Assembly: GCA_021014325.1 (NCBI GenBank)
Contig: CM037472.1
Location: 33,442,234 to 33,506,233 of the forward strand
Direction of reading: 5' to 3'
From: Plazaster borealis
Taxonomy: Eukaryota; Echinodermata; Asteroidea; Forcipulatida; Labidiasteridae
Length of the DNA stretch: 64,000 nucleotides
Shown here piece after piece: positions 24,401 through 34,319 of this stretch. The notes below the pieces were generated by a model, which saw only the letters and a list, made by a program, of their open reading frames with translations, searched no databases and was not told where the DNA came from. The translations under genes were made by a program, and so were the position numbers. Numbering within the stretch: position 1 is the stretch's first letter; the number at the start of each line of letters is the position of its first letter.

Positions 24401-25095
24401 CTGCTCACAAAAAGTTAGGAAACTTTTTTTAATCAAGTATATTTTAATTATTTATTACTCTCTTTAATGCAAAGCTGAAGTGTTCCTCTTTAAAATGATA
24501 CCACATTTGCAATGATTACATGTTGCTGAATTTGGCTACATGAATGACAATGAGGCAAAGTCACAAATCAAATGTGCCAAAATTACCGCATGTTTGAATT
24601 ACAGTGTCAATTTGTTTGTTCACACAGTAACACAAAATTGCTAATTTTGGCACATTTGATTTGTGACTTTGCCTCATTCTCATTAATGTGGCCAAGTCCA
24701 GCAACATGTCATCATTGCACATTTGGTATCATTTTAAAGAATAACACTTCAGCTTTCTATTGATATGCAACATAATACAAGAGGGTAATAAATAATAAAA
24801 ATATACATGATTAAAAAAGGTTTCCTAACTTTTTGTGAGCAGTTTATTTAGAAGACTTATTCTTTATGAGTACCCGTATTACATTTATATGTTAAATTGC
24901 TTTGGGATCCATGCTGCAAGAAATCACGGTAAAATATATCAAAAAAAATATTATAGATTGCGCCTGCGCGAGATGTTAAAACAATGTCATCATCATTGGA
25001 TACCTTTCTAAAACTTAATTAATTAATTTTTGTTTTCTGTTTACAGAATTTCCAAACATCTTCAGTTCATGTGCTCTGAAGAAAGAGGACGCTGA
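12971..25095 (+). CDS. LGMN: legumain (asparaginyl endopeptidase, family C13)
   Basis: Twelve coding exons join in frame to 441 aa: 12971-13129, 14198-14295, 17550-17631, 18082-18167, 18658-18733, 19690-19752, 20583-20768, 21744-21914, 23005-23121, 23297-23467, 24090-24157, 25047-25095 (TGA). All introns have GT/AG ends. Legumain is a lysosomal cysteine protease cleaving after Asn. A hydrophobic signal peptide (about residues 1-17) precedes a short propeptide. The catalytic triad is present: Asn49 in GNYRHQ, His155 in FADHG and Cys196 in EACESGS. Conserved blocks [36 protein letters not shown] and WMEDSD follow, then the C-terminal prodomain with its cysteines. Length is close to human legumain (433 aa). 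The Asn at the main human autoactivation site appears replaced (ETDQ, exon 9), and the human RGD is absent (LSGNK). The start at 12971 is the first ATG; an upstream in-frame GTG is not credible. Confidence 0.97.
13475..13620. mobile_element. family D fold-back element (GGCCCTTTTCGAAACC)
   Basis: Begins GACCCTTTTCGAAACCACTG and ends CCATGGTTTCGAAGAT, inverted ends. It includes a CCCAAG hexamer microsatellite (about 13576-13601). Relatives lie at 22340-22500 and 40309-40460. In legumain intron 1. Confidence 0.7.
13947..14144. mobile_element. fold-back element with AAGCAGCTCTATGAAATTGG ends
   Basis: GGCCTAATTTCATAGAGCTGC and GCAGCTCTATGAAATTGGGCC are inverted termini of about 25 bp. Related but decayed sequence occurs in the second intron of both sulfatases (about 36965-37195 and 49845-49965). 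In legumain intron 1. Confidence 0.8.
14335..14700 (+). repeat. family C element, two tandem copies
   Basis: Two units of about 175 bp (about 14345-14518 and 14530-14700), each with GGAGATTCTGTCCCCCCGGA, a C-run, TACAAACT, CCTCCTCCAGCC and ending GGGGGACAGATTTCCCTGG. The unit ends are inverted. Single copies lie at 42900-42995 (partial) and 51022-51195. Confidence 0.8.
15411..15443 (+). repeat. AAAT microsatellite
   Basis: About seven to eight tandem AAAT units in legumain intron 2. Confidence 0.95.
15513..15690. mobile_element. fold-back element rich in GGTGTTA/TAACACC
   Basis: GTTACTAGAGGACTACACC and its counterpart GATGTCCTCTAGTAACACC are the inverted ends. The interior is made of repeated ACACC/GGTGT and AACAC/GTGTT words that can form many alternative hairpins. 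Confidence 0.75.
15910..16095 (+). pseudogene. LINE 3' tail
   Basis: A frame at about 15922-16020 reads [20 protein letters not shown], then [11 protein letters not shown] and a stop, the typical end of CR1/L2-type reverse transcriptase ORFs (LP.HIR...FK..LKTHLF). The GCGCCTTTGAGCAAACC...GGCGCTTTA tail follows. In legumain intron 2. Confidence 0.55.
16119..16369 (+). repeat. 28 bp tandem repeat, about 9 copies
   Basis: Unit close to GAATTTGATGAAATTTTCAC followed by AGGTTGCC. Copies differ by single substitutions. The array ends where GTTGCAAACCTGTGAAA turns back on itself. In legumain intron 2. Confidence 0.93.
16940..17348 (+). mobile_element. family A MITE (copy A3)
   Basis: TTAAAGGGTCTGTATACG to ACCAAACGTATACTATCCATTTAA, full family A interior. 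In legumain intron 2, about 200 bp before exon 3. Confidence 0.92.
17827..17874 (+). repeat. GTGGG minisatellite
   Basis: Pentamer repeat GGGGT of about eight units with one interruption (AGGAT). In legumain intron 3. Confidence 0.9.
18440..18515 (-). repeat. tRNA-SINE fragment
   Basis: GTATACTCAGTACTTTCCTG ... GGATGGGATTCGA matches the minus-strand SINE seen complete near 57975-58170, including the B-box complement. In legumain intron 4. Confidence 0.6.
19055..19438 (+). mobile_element. family A MITE (copy A4)
   Basis: TTAAAGGGTCTGTATACG to ACGTATACAATCCCTTTAA with the full family A interior. In legumain intron 5. Confidence 0.92.
20792..21166 (+). mobile_element. family B MITE (copy B3)
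   Basis: TTAAAGGCATCGTACACG to GTGTACGATGCCTTTAA with the full family B interior. It begins 23 bp after the donor of legumain exon 7. Confidence 0.93.
22127..22250. mobile_element. family E fold-back element (GCGGCTACAGCTACGGCT)
   Basis: GGCGGCTACAGCTACGGCTA and ACCGTAGCCGTAGCCGC are inverted ends with ATTCGAATT at the outer left. A second, longer copy lies at 40497-40638, and a partial copy occurs near 10607-10660. In legumain intron 8. Confidence 0.75.
22340..22500. mobile_element. family D fold-back element
   Basis: GGCCCTTTTCGAAACCCCGG and GTGGTTTCAAAAAGGTCC form the ends. The interior has a duplicated AGAGAGCCCAAG(T/C)CGGAGCC block. In legumain intron 8. Confidence 0.75.
22576..22942 (+). 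mobile_element. family B MITE (copy B4)
   Basis: TTAAAGGCACTGAACACG to ACGTGTACGATACCTTTAA. It ends about 60 bp before legumain exon 9. Confidence 0.93.
23670..23816. mobile_element. fold-back element (AAGAAGTAACTAT ends)
   Basis: Long inverted arms contain AAACTTGCGGGTACAACCAT and AATCTCTTTT, with a GGAGTGTTGGCTC hairpin centre. The same family, lacking the centre, is at 34218-34319. In legumain intron 10. Confidence 0.88.
24398..24846. mobile_element. TA-flanked MITE, mariner-like ends
   Basis: AAACTGCTCACAAAAAGTTA and its exact complement lie at the two ends, bounded by TA. Inverted similarity continues inward (AAATCAAATGTGCCAAAATT, TTTAAAATGATACCA). The end sequence is of the type carried by Tc1/mariner elements. 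No transposase frame remains. In legumain intron 11. Confidence 0.82.
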
Positions 25096-25145
25096 GACTT
25101 CCGGTTTGCACCTGGATGTCACAACCTCATAGGCCTAACTAGTCC

Positions 25146-25518
25146 TTAAAGAGTGTCTGTATGCGTTTGGTAATGACTCTGAAAATTAATGGGGAAAAAA
25201 ACCTTACTTGGTAAGACGTACAGCAGCTTTGGGGAGTATAATGCATTTTGAGAAACCTTACACTTCGAAGTACTGCGGTGATGGAAAAATATATCACTTT
25301 TTATCCCCAAAAATTTGAGTCTGAGAAATTTACTACTGACAGTATTCCAATTGCAGATTATTCAACCTGCGTGGACAAAACCGGTCCAGATTTTCGGCAA
25401 TATCACCTTTTGAAATGAAATTTTCACAGGATAGTTTTATGGTATAGGCCCTATATCTAAAACATAGGATTGAAACAAACAGTGGGTTCCAATTACCAAA
25501 CGTATACAATCCCTTTAA
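25146..25518 (+). mobile_element. family A MITE (copy A5) in the legumain 3' region
   Basis: TTAAAGAGTGTCTGTATGCG to ACGTATACAATCCCTTTAA. It starts 51 bp after the legumain stop codon, so it probably lies in the 3' untranslated region. Confidence 0.9.
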
Positions 25519-25952
25519 TGGTGATACAATTATCAATGTCCTTGACAAAAAATACTATACTTAAATACAATTAATTTACTATTCATTTGGCTATGCAAAT
25601 TAGTTTGAATAACAACCTTTATTGTAATAAATAGTAAGAGACAACACAGTTAAAATTTCTGCCTTGCGCTCAGTATTCCTAACTCAATAATGTCTTTGCT
25701 TTATAAAATTGAATATTTTTTATAAAATTGTTTAAATATTGATATTTGTTTTGTGCCAAAAACCAGAAGGCGGTAATTTTGTTACTTAATTCAGAGACCG
25801 ACAAATTCTAAGTAAACAATTTCAATACATTTTGGTTTAGTGTTCTATAAATGACATAAACCGTTGTGACTAGAATAGTTTTATTGTCTCAATTATATAC
25901 ATTTTATAAACATATTTCTATTAGATTTATCGAGTCATTGTTCTGCTACAAA

Positions 25953-25958
25953 AATAAA
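25953..25958 (+). terminator. candidate legumain polyadenylation signal
   Basis: AATAAA about 860 bp after the stop codon, in AT-rich sequence with no other gene. A second AATAAA lies at 26192. Either could be used. Confidence 0.35.
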
Positions 25959-27793
25959 AAACAGTATGATCACGAAGACTTGCCTACGTCACATTGAACA
26001 CAGAGTTTACCCTTGACTGTTTGGAAAAACCTGTAATTTGTTAATATATACAAATTATCAAAAAATATACTGGGATTATTATATACTTTCGCTTGAAAAT
26101 TTAAACTTTTACATCCACCTTATATTATTATATCAATAGGGAAATAATACGTTGATTTGTACAAATTTGTTTGAGTTGAATATGAAAATTAAATAAAACA
26201 TTTACTATGGTAAGACATAAATATTATTGTTAGACCTTCACCATGACTAAAAATACACTATATCCCGGAAAAAAAACCACTGCCACCCAGACACGCGGGG
26301 GTCAGTGGGCTTCAGTACCTATTGTTCATTATTTTGAAGAAAATCAATTATTACAGAAAAAGGTCCACAGTAATTATGTGGACAAACTTGTTCTGCATTA
26401 TTTGCATTACTTTTTGAAGCCTTTTAAGATAAATTTAATGGTGTAAAAAAATCTCTGAAAAAGCCTAGATTGCATCTACAACCTACAATGTTCCTGGGGC
26501 CCGCTTAAAGGCCCCAGATCCCAATACGTAATGGTTTCGCGATTTGCGCTCGCAACCAAATACATTTTTCCTTGCTAGACCTCTGTTCACAAATATATAA
26601 CTAAAATCATCTTCCCACGTGACTGCCACCCCCACCCCCACCACGGGGGGGGGGGGGGTCGGGGGGCACTGGTTGCGTCTCATCGCGCGCCTGCCCTCAC
26701 AAGTAAAACATCTGTGGAGGTGGGGGGGGCACGGGCGGGAGTTTTTGTGTCAGGTGTCCCAAACCAGTTTATGCTTAAGTAAATATACAGCTTAATCGAA
26801 TTACAGCTCCGGCCTTATCGAAGCTGCTGTGGGGGCCGAAGGTACAGAACCCACACCCCTCAATCCGCTAGAAATAACACTGAGTTATGGATATTACTTT
26901 AATCCATCTTTAAAACAAGCCAGCTAATAAGAGTTCTTAGTACTGGTAGTTTAACTGATGAAAAATATTTAATGTTATTTGATTACTTAAAGGAACGTTA
27001 CACAGTCTAATGATGATGATGATAGTAGAAAACACCCCTAGAAATATTTCTGTCTGAAATGCCATATTTGATGAGAAATAAATAAAACTAATTTCCGATT
27101 GGAGTTTATCGCTCATGAGCGTTTTATTCATGCATTGCATAACACATGCAAATGTGTAATCGGTTTTTCACTATTTTCTCGTGACCCAGATGGCCGATCG
27201 ATCTCAAACTTCTACAGGTTTGTCAGTTTATGTATATGGTGGATTATATAAAGTGCTTACACTGCCAGCAACTGTTTTGTTAGCAAAAACCAATTCTGTA
27301 ATGTTCCTTTAAATTGGTAGTACCCTAACAGAGGTTGCAACTTTCGTTGCTTGACGAGCTACGTATACGTATGCGTCCCGTACCATCATATTTTAGGTTT
27401 TAAAGTTTGGTCCTTTTGAGGTAGGACACTTGACTTGGCAAGTGGATGGAGGGATGCCGGTTTTTATAAAAAAGAAAACGATTTGTGAGTTTCGTTTCAA
27501 GAGTAAATATTTGAAATTCCTATTTGCTATACTCTCACAGAAATCGACAAGAAAAGGGAAAAGTCAAACTACTTTAGTTTCACGACAACTCGGGAATTCC
27601 AGGATAAGCATTGATACTCCAAAGATTTCACATCGAGATATGAGTTTATCTAAATTAAGGTGGTGTAATAATTAGCATGCGACCATCGTGCATTAACACG
27701 TACCGCACGAAAATCAACTCAATGTGTTTTAGCAAACTTGTCGTGACTGAAAGTAGAAGTTTAAATTTAAGTCGGCAGAACGAATATGGTCTA
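25959..27793. other. intergenic, no gene recognised
   Basis: AT-rich sequence with a G-run (26645-26658), ATG/GAT trinucleotides near 27012, and no recognisable exon. Confidence 0.4.
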
Positions 27794-28157
27794 CGGAGCT
27801 CTGGAAGTGCCATCCAACATGTTGAGATCCCGAGATAATTTACTGGAGGATGGTGACATCATAAACGTAAGATGACGACACCTTGACACATCTCCCGATA
27901 TATTTCATTTTAGGATGTCGACATCCTGAAAGTGAACTTCCCGAGATAAGTTATTTGGAAAGCCAACATCTTCCTTTCAGGACGCCATCATCCCAAGATA
28001 AAAATATATCTGGAAGACGACATTCTACTTTCAACATGCCGTCATCCCGAAATGAATCATCTCAGGATGTCGTCATCTTACGTTTATGATGTCATCATCC
28101 TGCAGTAATTTACCTCAGGATATCAAAAAGTTGGATGGCACTTCCAGAGTTCCGTAA
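27794..28157. mobile_element. fold-back element, GATGACGTC-rich interior
   Basis: ACGGAGCTCTGGAAGTGCCA and its near complement, ending TGGCACTTCCAGAGTTCCGT, are the termini. The interior repeats AGGATG(T/A)CGACATCC-type words (ATCATCC, GTCGTCATC), and the whole unit can fold back. Confidence 0.8.
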
Positions 28158-28509
28158 TGGTCTTTAAGTTTCAACGCCGAAATATACTTGATCTGATACT
28201 CCTCTGAGAATCAAAATATTAAAAGAGAAATGCTGACCCCCCCCCCCCAAACATACGCCTCTGAATATCTGTAAAGCAATGTGACAACATGAGGTTCGAA
28301 TACATTTATAAGGAATTCACACAGACCGGTTAGTGACATCATAAAAGATGATGACGTGCAACGACGTGAACAAAATAATTGTTGTGAAACAAAATTATTT
28401 AACAGCTTTTTCTAACGGATAAGTATAGGTGTGTAGTCACGCGATTGTATTAACTAAAAATAAAGGCCGCCTGATTAACTACTTATGAAAAGAAAACAAA
28501 ACTGCTGAA

Positions 28510-31500
28510 TGTAACCGAGTTGGTGGAAGTTACAACAGGCAGTGACAACAAGATAGTTTTTGATTTATAACGTTAGTTTATTCGGCGTACTTACAGGCTT
28601 GAGAATACAAGTTATGGTTCATACGGAAATAAAACGACAGCCATGGTTCTCTGAAATTTAAAAGAAAGAACCAGAATTAAGTACAATAAATTTACACAAG
28701 TAAATATCTCCCCGAAAATCAATATAATAAATTTCCGTTTCAATTTGATTCGTTAGGTTTACGTTTCCTTAAAATGCAACATCTTTTCTGGCATGAATAA
28801 ATATAAATCTAACAAAAACTCTTTTGTACACTTAGTATATTTAAGAATTATCCTATAATGAAATAATCAATGTTTGCATTTAATAGCTACTCTCAATCCA
28901 ACTAGCTGATTAGGCGGTATGTTCGGCAAAGTGGGTTGAAATTAGCACAAAGGAGTGAAAATAACAATAAAGCTTATCTGAGAGAAAATAACAACGTTTG
29001 AGTTCTGCGGTCGTCATTCCTGACTCCCTTCGCAACACCTGGAGGCATGTACTCGACAATTATCACCTTAAAACTTCTCAAGTCTTAGCTAAATCTCCAA
29101 TAACTGAACAAATCTTGAACCAAATCGATGTTCGGTACTAAACCCATTCTAAATCTTGCCGATGCCGATGAGGTATACAATACCCAATTTCGTCATAAAA
29201 AATGTAAGGGTTGTGTAAGTAAAACCTAGTGCATGCTAATAAATAAATTAAAGTTAAAGTACTTACGGGGATCTTGCTCCACCTCACTCCTCGCCTCAAA
29301 GTCGGGGTTGTACCCAAGGGCTCAAATAATAATTTCGCAGCCCGGCGACAAATTGAATCTTTCACTTCTTAGGAAAGGTGTGGCCGCAATCGTGCCAAAT
29401 ATGTGAGTGTCGCTGCAGCGATCCACTTTGCCTATCCCCAGGTACGATTTTGGTTTTCTAGGAATGCATCATCCCATGAATACAACAGCTGAATAAAAAT
29501 ACGCAAATTAATTACAAGCGCAAAGCAAACTAAAGAGGCTTGAATAAATTATGCAAATTAACTACAAGTGTAAACAAACAAAAGAGGGCGCTAGCGTGTA
29601 CAATGTTAGACGCTGACGGCGCCGTAAAATAATGTAAACACATCGCCTGGTGCGTCGCGATCGCAAGTGCATCGCGTGCTATCTATGTACATGGTACATG
29701 GACAATTAGACAATCAATTTGTATTTACAAGGGCCTGGCAGCGAAGAGAAACAAGTCTGGCTGGTCACAATCGGCCGAGGATGAAATTGAACGAACCGGT
29801 GAGTGAAATACTACCAAACCTATTGTTGAGACTGATCAATAGAGATTATTTACTATGATAATATACAGAATTGGGATCATACTACTCTGAAAGAGTTGAC
29901 GAGTTGTCCTCTATGAATGATCCTTTCTCATTATCATGACAAGACAGCCATGTTGAGTCCATGGTAATATGTCTATGAACATTTTGGCACAAGCCAATTG
30001 AAACACACACGATGGAATTTCAGTGAGGTAGGAAGGAGTGAATAAAGTCCGCTTAGTGCCTGTCGCACCAAGAAGGAAGTGAATTCCGTCGGGCCACCAA
30101 TGACAAAATCACCACTACATGAAAAAACCTAACCATGTAGAGTTCAGGAAAAGAAGAGTCCCAAACAGTCACTTGAGAGACTGTCATTCTATCACTGCCT
30201 TAAAGTACACAATTTTAGCAATAAAGTATCAGATTACAGTACAATGCCTAGTATAAATTTAATATATTTTGCATAGATTTAACAATATTTCAACCTGATA
30301 CGTTATACCTGTCTTTGATTATTGACCGCACACATTAGTCTATCTTTGGAGTCATTCATAAGAAAGTTCAGTTTATATTGGATAATGTTCACCTTCACGT
30401 GGAACAATTCGTCTAAAGGGTGGGTTGGCGGGAAAAAACCTTCTGCTGAAAACTGCTAGCTGTCATGAGAAGTCTCCGTTCAAAAACTTCTGAAATCTGC
30501 TAGCGGTGAGCTGAGAGAAGTCCAGTCTCCGCTGAAAACTTTGACGGGTAAAGTTAATGACGCGAGATTGAAGACTTGCCGAAAGCGTCATAGCGGTGAT
30601 CAAAGTCTCCGGATCTCCGTTAGCATATGAAGAGGTGAAAACAATACTGGTGCTGTGGACAGTTAATTCTGCAGTGCAGATAGGACGGCAGCTCCCGGTC
30701 AACGAGGGTGTATTCCCCGTAATTCAGAATCGTTGATGGAACTACTCACTGATGTTGAAAAATGACTGTCGTTTATAAGTTCTATCCTGGCGAAATGTGT
30801 CACTAATCCTGCCGACTACGCCATTTTTGTGTAACCGAGTTGGTGGAAGTTACAACAGGCAGTGACAACAAGATAGTTTTTGATTTATAACGTTAGTTTA
30901 TTCGGCGTATTTACTGGCTTGAGAATACAAGTTATGTTTCATACGGAACTAAAACGACAGCCATGGTTCTCTGATATTTAAAAGAAAGAACCAGAATTAA
31001 GTACATTGAAACTACACAAGTAAATATCTCCCCGAAAATCAATATAATAAATTTCCGTTTCAATTTGATTCGTTAGGTTTACGTTTCCTTAAAATGCAAC
31101 ATCTTTTCTGGCATGAATAAATATTAAATCTAACCAAAACTCTTTTGTACACTTAGTATATTTAAGAATTATCCTATAATGGAATGATCAATGTTTGCAT
31201 TTAATAGCTACTCTCAATCCAACTAGCTGACTAGGCGGTATGTTCGGCAAAGTGGGGTTGAAATTAGCACAAAAGAGTGAAAATAACAATAAAGCTTCCT
31301 GAGAGAAACATTTGAGTTCTGCGGTCGTCATTCCCGACTCCCTTCGCAACACCTGGAGGCATGTACTCAACAATTATCACCTACGATTTTGGTATTATTG
31401 GAATGCATCATCCCATGAATACAACAGCTGAATAAAAATACGCAAATTAATTACAAGCGCAAAGCAAAATAAAGAGGCTTGAATAAATTATGCAAATTGA

Positions 31501-31572
31501 CTACAAGTCTAAACAAACTAAAGAGGGCGCTAGCGTGTACAATGTTAGACGCTGGCGGCGCCGTAAAATAAT
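28510..31572 (+). repeat. long direct repeats, LTR-like, with 1.2 kb between
   Basis: A left copy (28510-29633) and a right copy (30830-31572) share TGTAACCGAGTTGGTGGAAG at the start and GGCGCCGTAAAATAAT at the end, with few substitutions between. The left copy has about 375 bp extra (about 29069-29443). The order repeat/unique/repeat is that of a short LTR element, but the shared ends are TG...AT rather than TG...CA, no target duplication is evident, and I found no gag or pol frame in between. A local segmental duplication is the alternative. Confidence 0.6.
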
Positions 31573-32119
31573 CGCGATTTGGAGGTGCGTTTAGGGGAGG
31601 GGGGGGTGGGGGTACTGCGCATTTTCCCGTTACCCATCTATAGCTTTTTTTGCAAGTTGTTTTGCTATTTTTTGTACGGGAGGTTGGGTGATGCAGGGGG
31701 AAAGGGGGCGATTGGGGATTTAGCTCAGTACCTCAAACTCTTTGGAATACACCACTTCAAAGTTTTGTCCCTTAGGCTGATTGGGTTGGGATGCAAGTGT
31801 CCCTCTGATCCATGCCTCTTAAACTTCGATCTTCTGTAAATACAAGCTACTAAAGCACCCCACATACGATGTATACAAATAGCACCACTAGCACAACTTA
31901 AAAACATAGTACAAACAACATTTCAAATATCTGACAATTTAAGAGAATTTTTATTTATCTGAAAGACAGATCAATTTTAATTCACACTTTTCATCACATA
32001 ATAACTGTAACTTCATGACAATGTTTACTTCCAGAGTATTTTTTGACAAGATGAAAACATGAGCATTCAACTCTGCACCTTCAATCCAATGACATGATCT
32101 AATTAAGTTATAATGACAC
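31573..32119. other. intergenic, G-rich then AT-rich
   Basis: G-runs near 31593-31613 and 31690-31710. No recognisable gene. Confidence 0.4.
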
Positions 32120-32496
32120 TTAAAAAGGCATCGTACACGTTTGGTAATGACTCTGATAAATAATGGCAATGAAAAATTACTTTGTAAGAAGTACAGCATC
32201 TTTGGATAGTTTAATGCATTTTCAGAAACTTTTCACTTCGAAGTACTGCGGTTATGAAAAAAAATATCACTTTTCATCCCCCAAAACATTTTGAATATGA
32301 GAAACAGAGTGTGTATTCCAATGCAGATTATTATTCCTGCGTGGACATAACCGCTCCAGATTTTCGGCAATATCTCAAACACGCTACCACCTTTTGAAAT
32401 GAAATTTTCACAGGTTAGTTTTATGGTATATATCTACAACATATAGGTTCGAAACAAACAATAGGCTCCAATTACCAAACGTGTACGATGCCTTTC
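32120..32496 (+). mobile_element. family A MITE (copy A6)
   Basis: TTAAAAAGGCATCGTACACG to ACGTGTACGATGCCTTTCAA, full interior. Confidence 0.9.
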
Positions 32497-32586
32497 AAGA
32501 TTCACTCTCATCTGATGGTGATGATGATGAGATTCGTGTTGAAAGGTGGATGGGGATAGTTATGGAAATTAAAGATTTACCAATTA

Positions 32587-32901
32587 TTACATGTGCCTCA
32601 ATATGAACTTTTTTATTGTCAAGGGTGGATCCCAATATTTCTTTTGAAGGGGTATAGTATACTCATTGCAGTTGGAGCTAGCGGCGTTGGGGACCAAGGC
32701 TTCCTCCAGGTCCCTGGGAAAGTATACGAAGTATACCTGGATGCCACGGGGGAGAAACATCAATGGTAACACGGTGTACAACAAGTCATACCATTTCCGA
32801 TATGGGGGCAGAGGGTACCCCGTTCCCCAATGCTCCCTCTTGAACTGAAGTACACACACCCTCTTAAAACCACACAATGATGACACAATAGGGGGTACCA
32901 C
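32587..32901 (-). CDS. unidentified open frame, doubtful
   Basis: An open stretch of 104 codons between two family A MITEs. The composition is protein-like, with aromatic-rich segments such as GYPLPPYRKWYDLLYTVL and a charged PRDLEEALV, but I recognise no domain. The opposite strand is also open over much of it. It could be an old retrogene or LINE piece, or chance. No introns, promoter or polyadenylation signal can be tied to it. Confidence 0.15.
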   Translation of the reverse strand: MVPPIVSSLCGFKRVCVLQFKREHWGTGYPLPPYRKWYDLLYTVLPLMFLPRGIQVYFVYFPRDLEEALVPNAASSNCNEYTIPLQKKYWDPPLTIKKFILRHM

Positions 32902-33286
32902 CTTGCCCCTCGAGTACCAAATGGGTCACGGCATTGCAAAATGCACAGACAGTGCGATGACTCTTCGCGTACGACAAATATTTAATTAACCAATTGATAT
33001 TAAAAGAGCATCTATAAAAAATAACTAAATCAGCGCTAAGCACACAGAACATGGCCTCGACCCCTCGATGAGGGACCTAAGTCTGAAGTTCATGTATAAT
33101 GAAATGCTTGCCTTTGTTGATCGTATGTGTTTAGTCGCGCCCGTGAATCTCAGCCTACACTAGGTAAGTATGGTTAATTCTCTCCGCCCCATATAGGCCT
33201 ACACGTTTTGCTGGCTTTAGTCCGTTCATTCTTGTTTCTCTTCTTCTTCTTGGAATTTTTACCCCGAAGAAATAATATTTACCCTC

Positions 33287-33604
33287 TTAAAGGCATCGTA
33301 CACGTTTGGTAATGACTCTGATAATTAATGGCAATAAAACCCTTACTTAAGAAGTACAGCAGCTTTGGATAGTTTAATGCATTTTGAGAAACTTTTCACT
33401 TCGAAGTACTGCGGTAATGGAAAAATATATCACTTTTTATCCCCCAAAACATAACCGCTCCAGATTTCCGGCAATATCTCAAAAACGCTACCACCTTTTG
33501 AATTGAAATTTTCACAGGTTAGTGTTATGGTATATATCCACAACTATATAGGTTTGAAACAAACAATATAGGCTCCAATTACCAAACGTGTGAGATGCCT
33601 TTAA
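33287..33604 (+). mobile_element. family A MITE (copy A7), internally deleted
   Basis: TTAAAGGCATCGTACACG to ACGTGTGAGATGCCTTTAA. The centre between CTTTTTATCCCCC and ATAACCGCTCCAG is missing, making it shorter than its relatives. Confidence 0.9.
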
Positions 33605-33789
33605 AGTTTCAGATTGAAATTCACTCTAACTGATTGAAAACAAGTGACAACTGCAAATGATTTTGCCCATAGTTTCAATCGATTAAGAGTGAATTTCAGT
33701 CTACTACTTTTTAAGAGAGTAACATAATTTTCCCATCAAATAATGTATCGCTGTTCTCGAAGTTAATGTCAATGAAAACGATCATTTCT

Positions 33790-33925
33790 CCATAAAAAAA
33801 GAGTTCGCCACACTAATTTAGGATCCCTTTAGCAACTAATGATAAATGGCCTGAGGCCCTGGACAAAAATTTAAAATATTTGGTGACACCTAAAATGTTT
33901 TGGGCGACATCGGTCAGTGGACAGG
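33790..33925. repeat. dispersed repeat, partner at 56375-56505
   Basis: CAACTAATGATAAATGGCCTG ... TATTTGGTGACACC ... TTTTGGGCGACAT matches, in inverted orientation, the sequence around 56375-56470. The pair defines an unclassified repeat of at least 130 bp. Confidence 0.65.
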
Positions 33926-34217
33926 ATGTCCCTGATTGCATATTCCATCAAAACACCAAGACATTTTGTAACGCAGTGAATTACTTTTTGTCAATCCAAT
34001 TTATTAACATCGAAGTGTTAGTTGGATAATACTGAACATACTAACAGTCACAATACCGGACACTCCCTGAGAACACAATCATGTGGGAAACATAGGTCTG
34101 TCATGCTTTCCCTGTTCATTATATTGAACGTCGTGGTGTTGTTTTATAACTCAAGCTTCGATCTAAAATCGAAGACTCAGTAGACCGAAACCAATCCGAG
34201 GCCAACAACAGTGAATT

Positions 34218-34319
34218 AAGAAGTAACTATAAATAGTAGTAAACTTGCGGGTACAACCATGTGTAAAATCTCTTTACACATGGTTGTACCCGCAAGTTTA
34301 CTACTAATAGTTACTTCTT
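34218..34319. mobile_element. fold-back element, short version
   Basis: AAGAAGTAACTATAAATAG and its complement enclose AAACTTGCGGGTACAACCAT arms. The hairpin centre present at 23670-23816 is missing. AACAGTGAATTAA occurs before the element and again near 34350. Confidence 0.88.

Noticed and set aside
29069..29443. Extra segment of the left direct repeat as a spliced intron difference
   Set aside because: The junctions do not show GT/AG on either strand, so it is an insertion or deletion rather than an intron.
28510..31572. Confident call of an LTR retrotransposon
   Set aside because: Termini are not TG...CA, no target duplication or primer-binding site was seen, and no gag or pol frame is present. 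Kept only as an LTR-like repeat pair.
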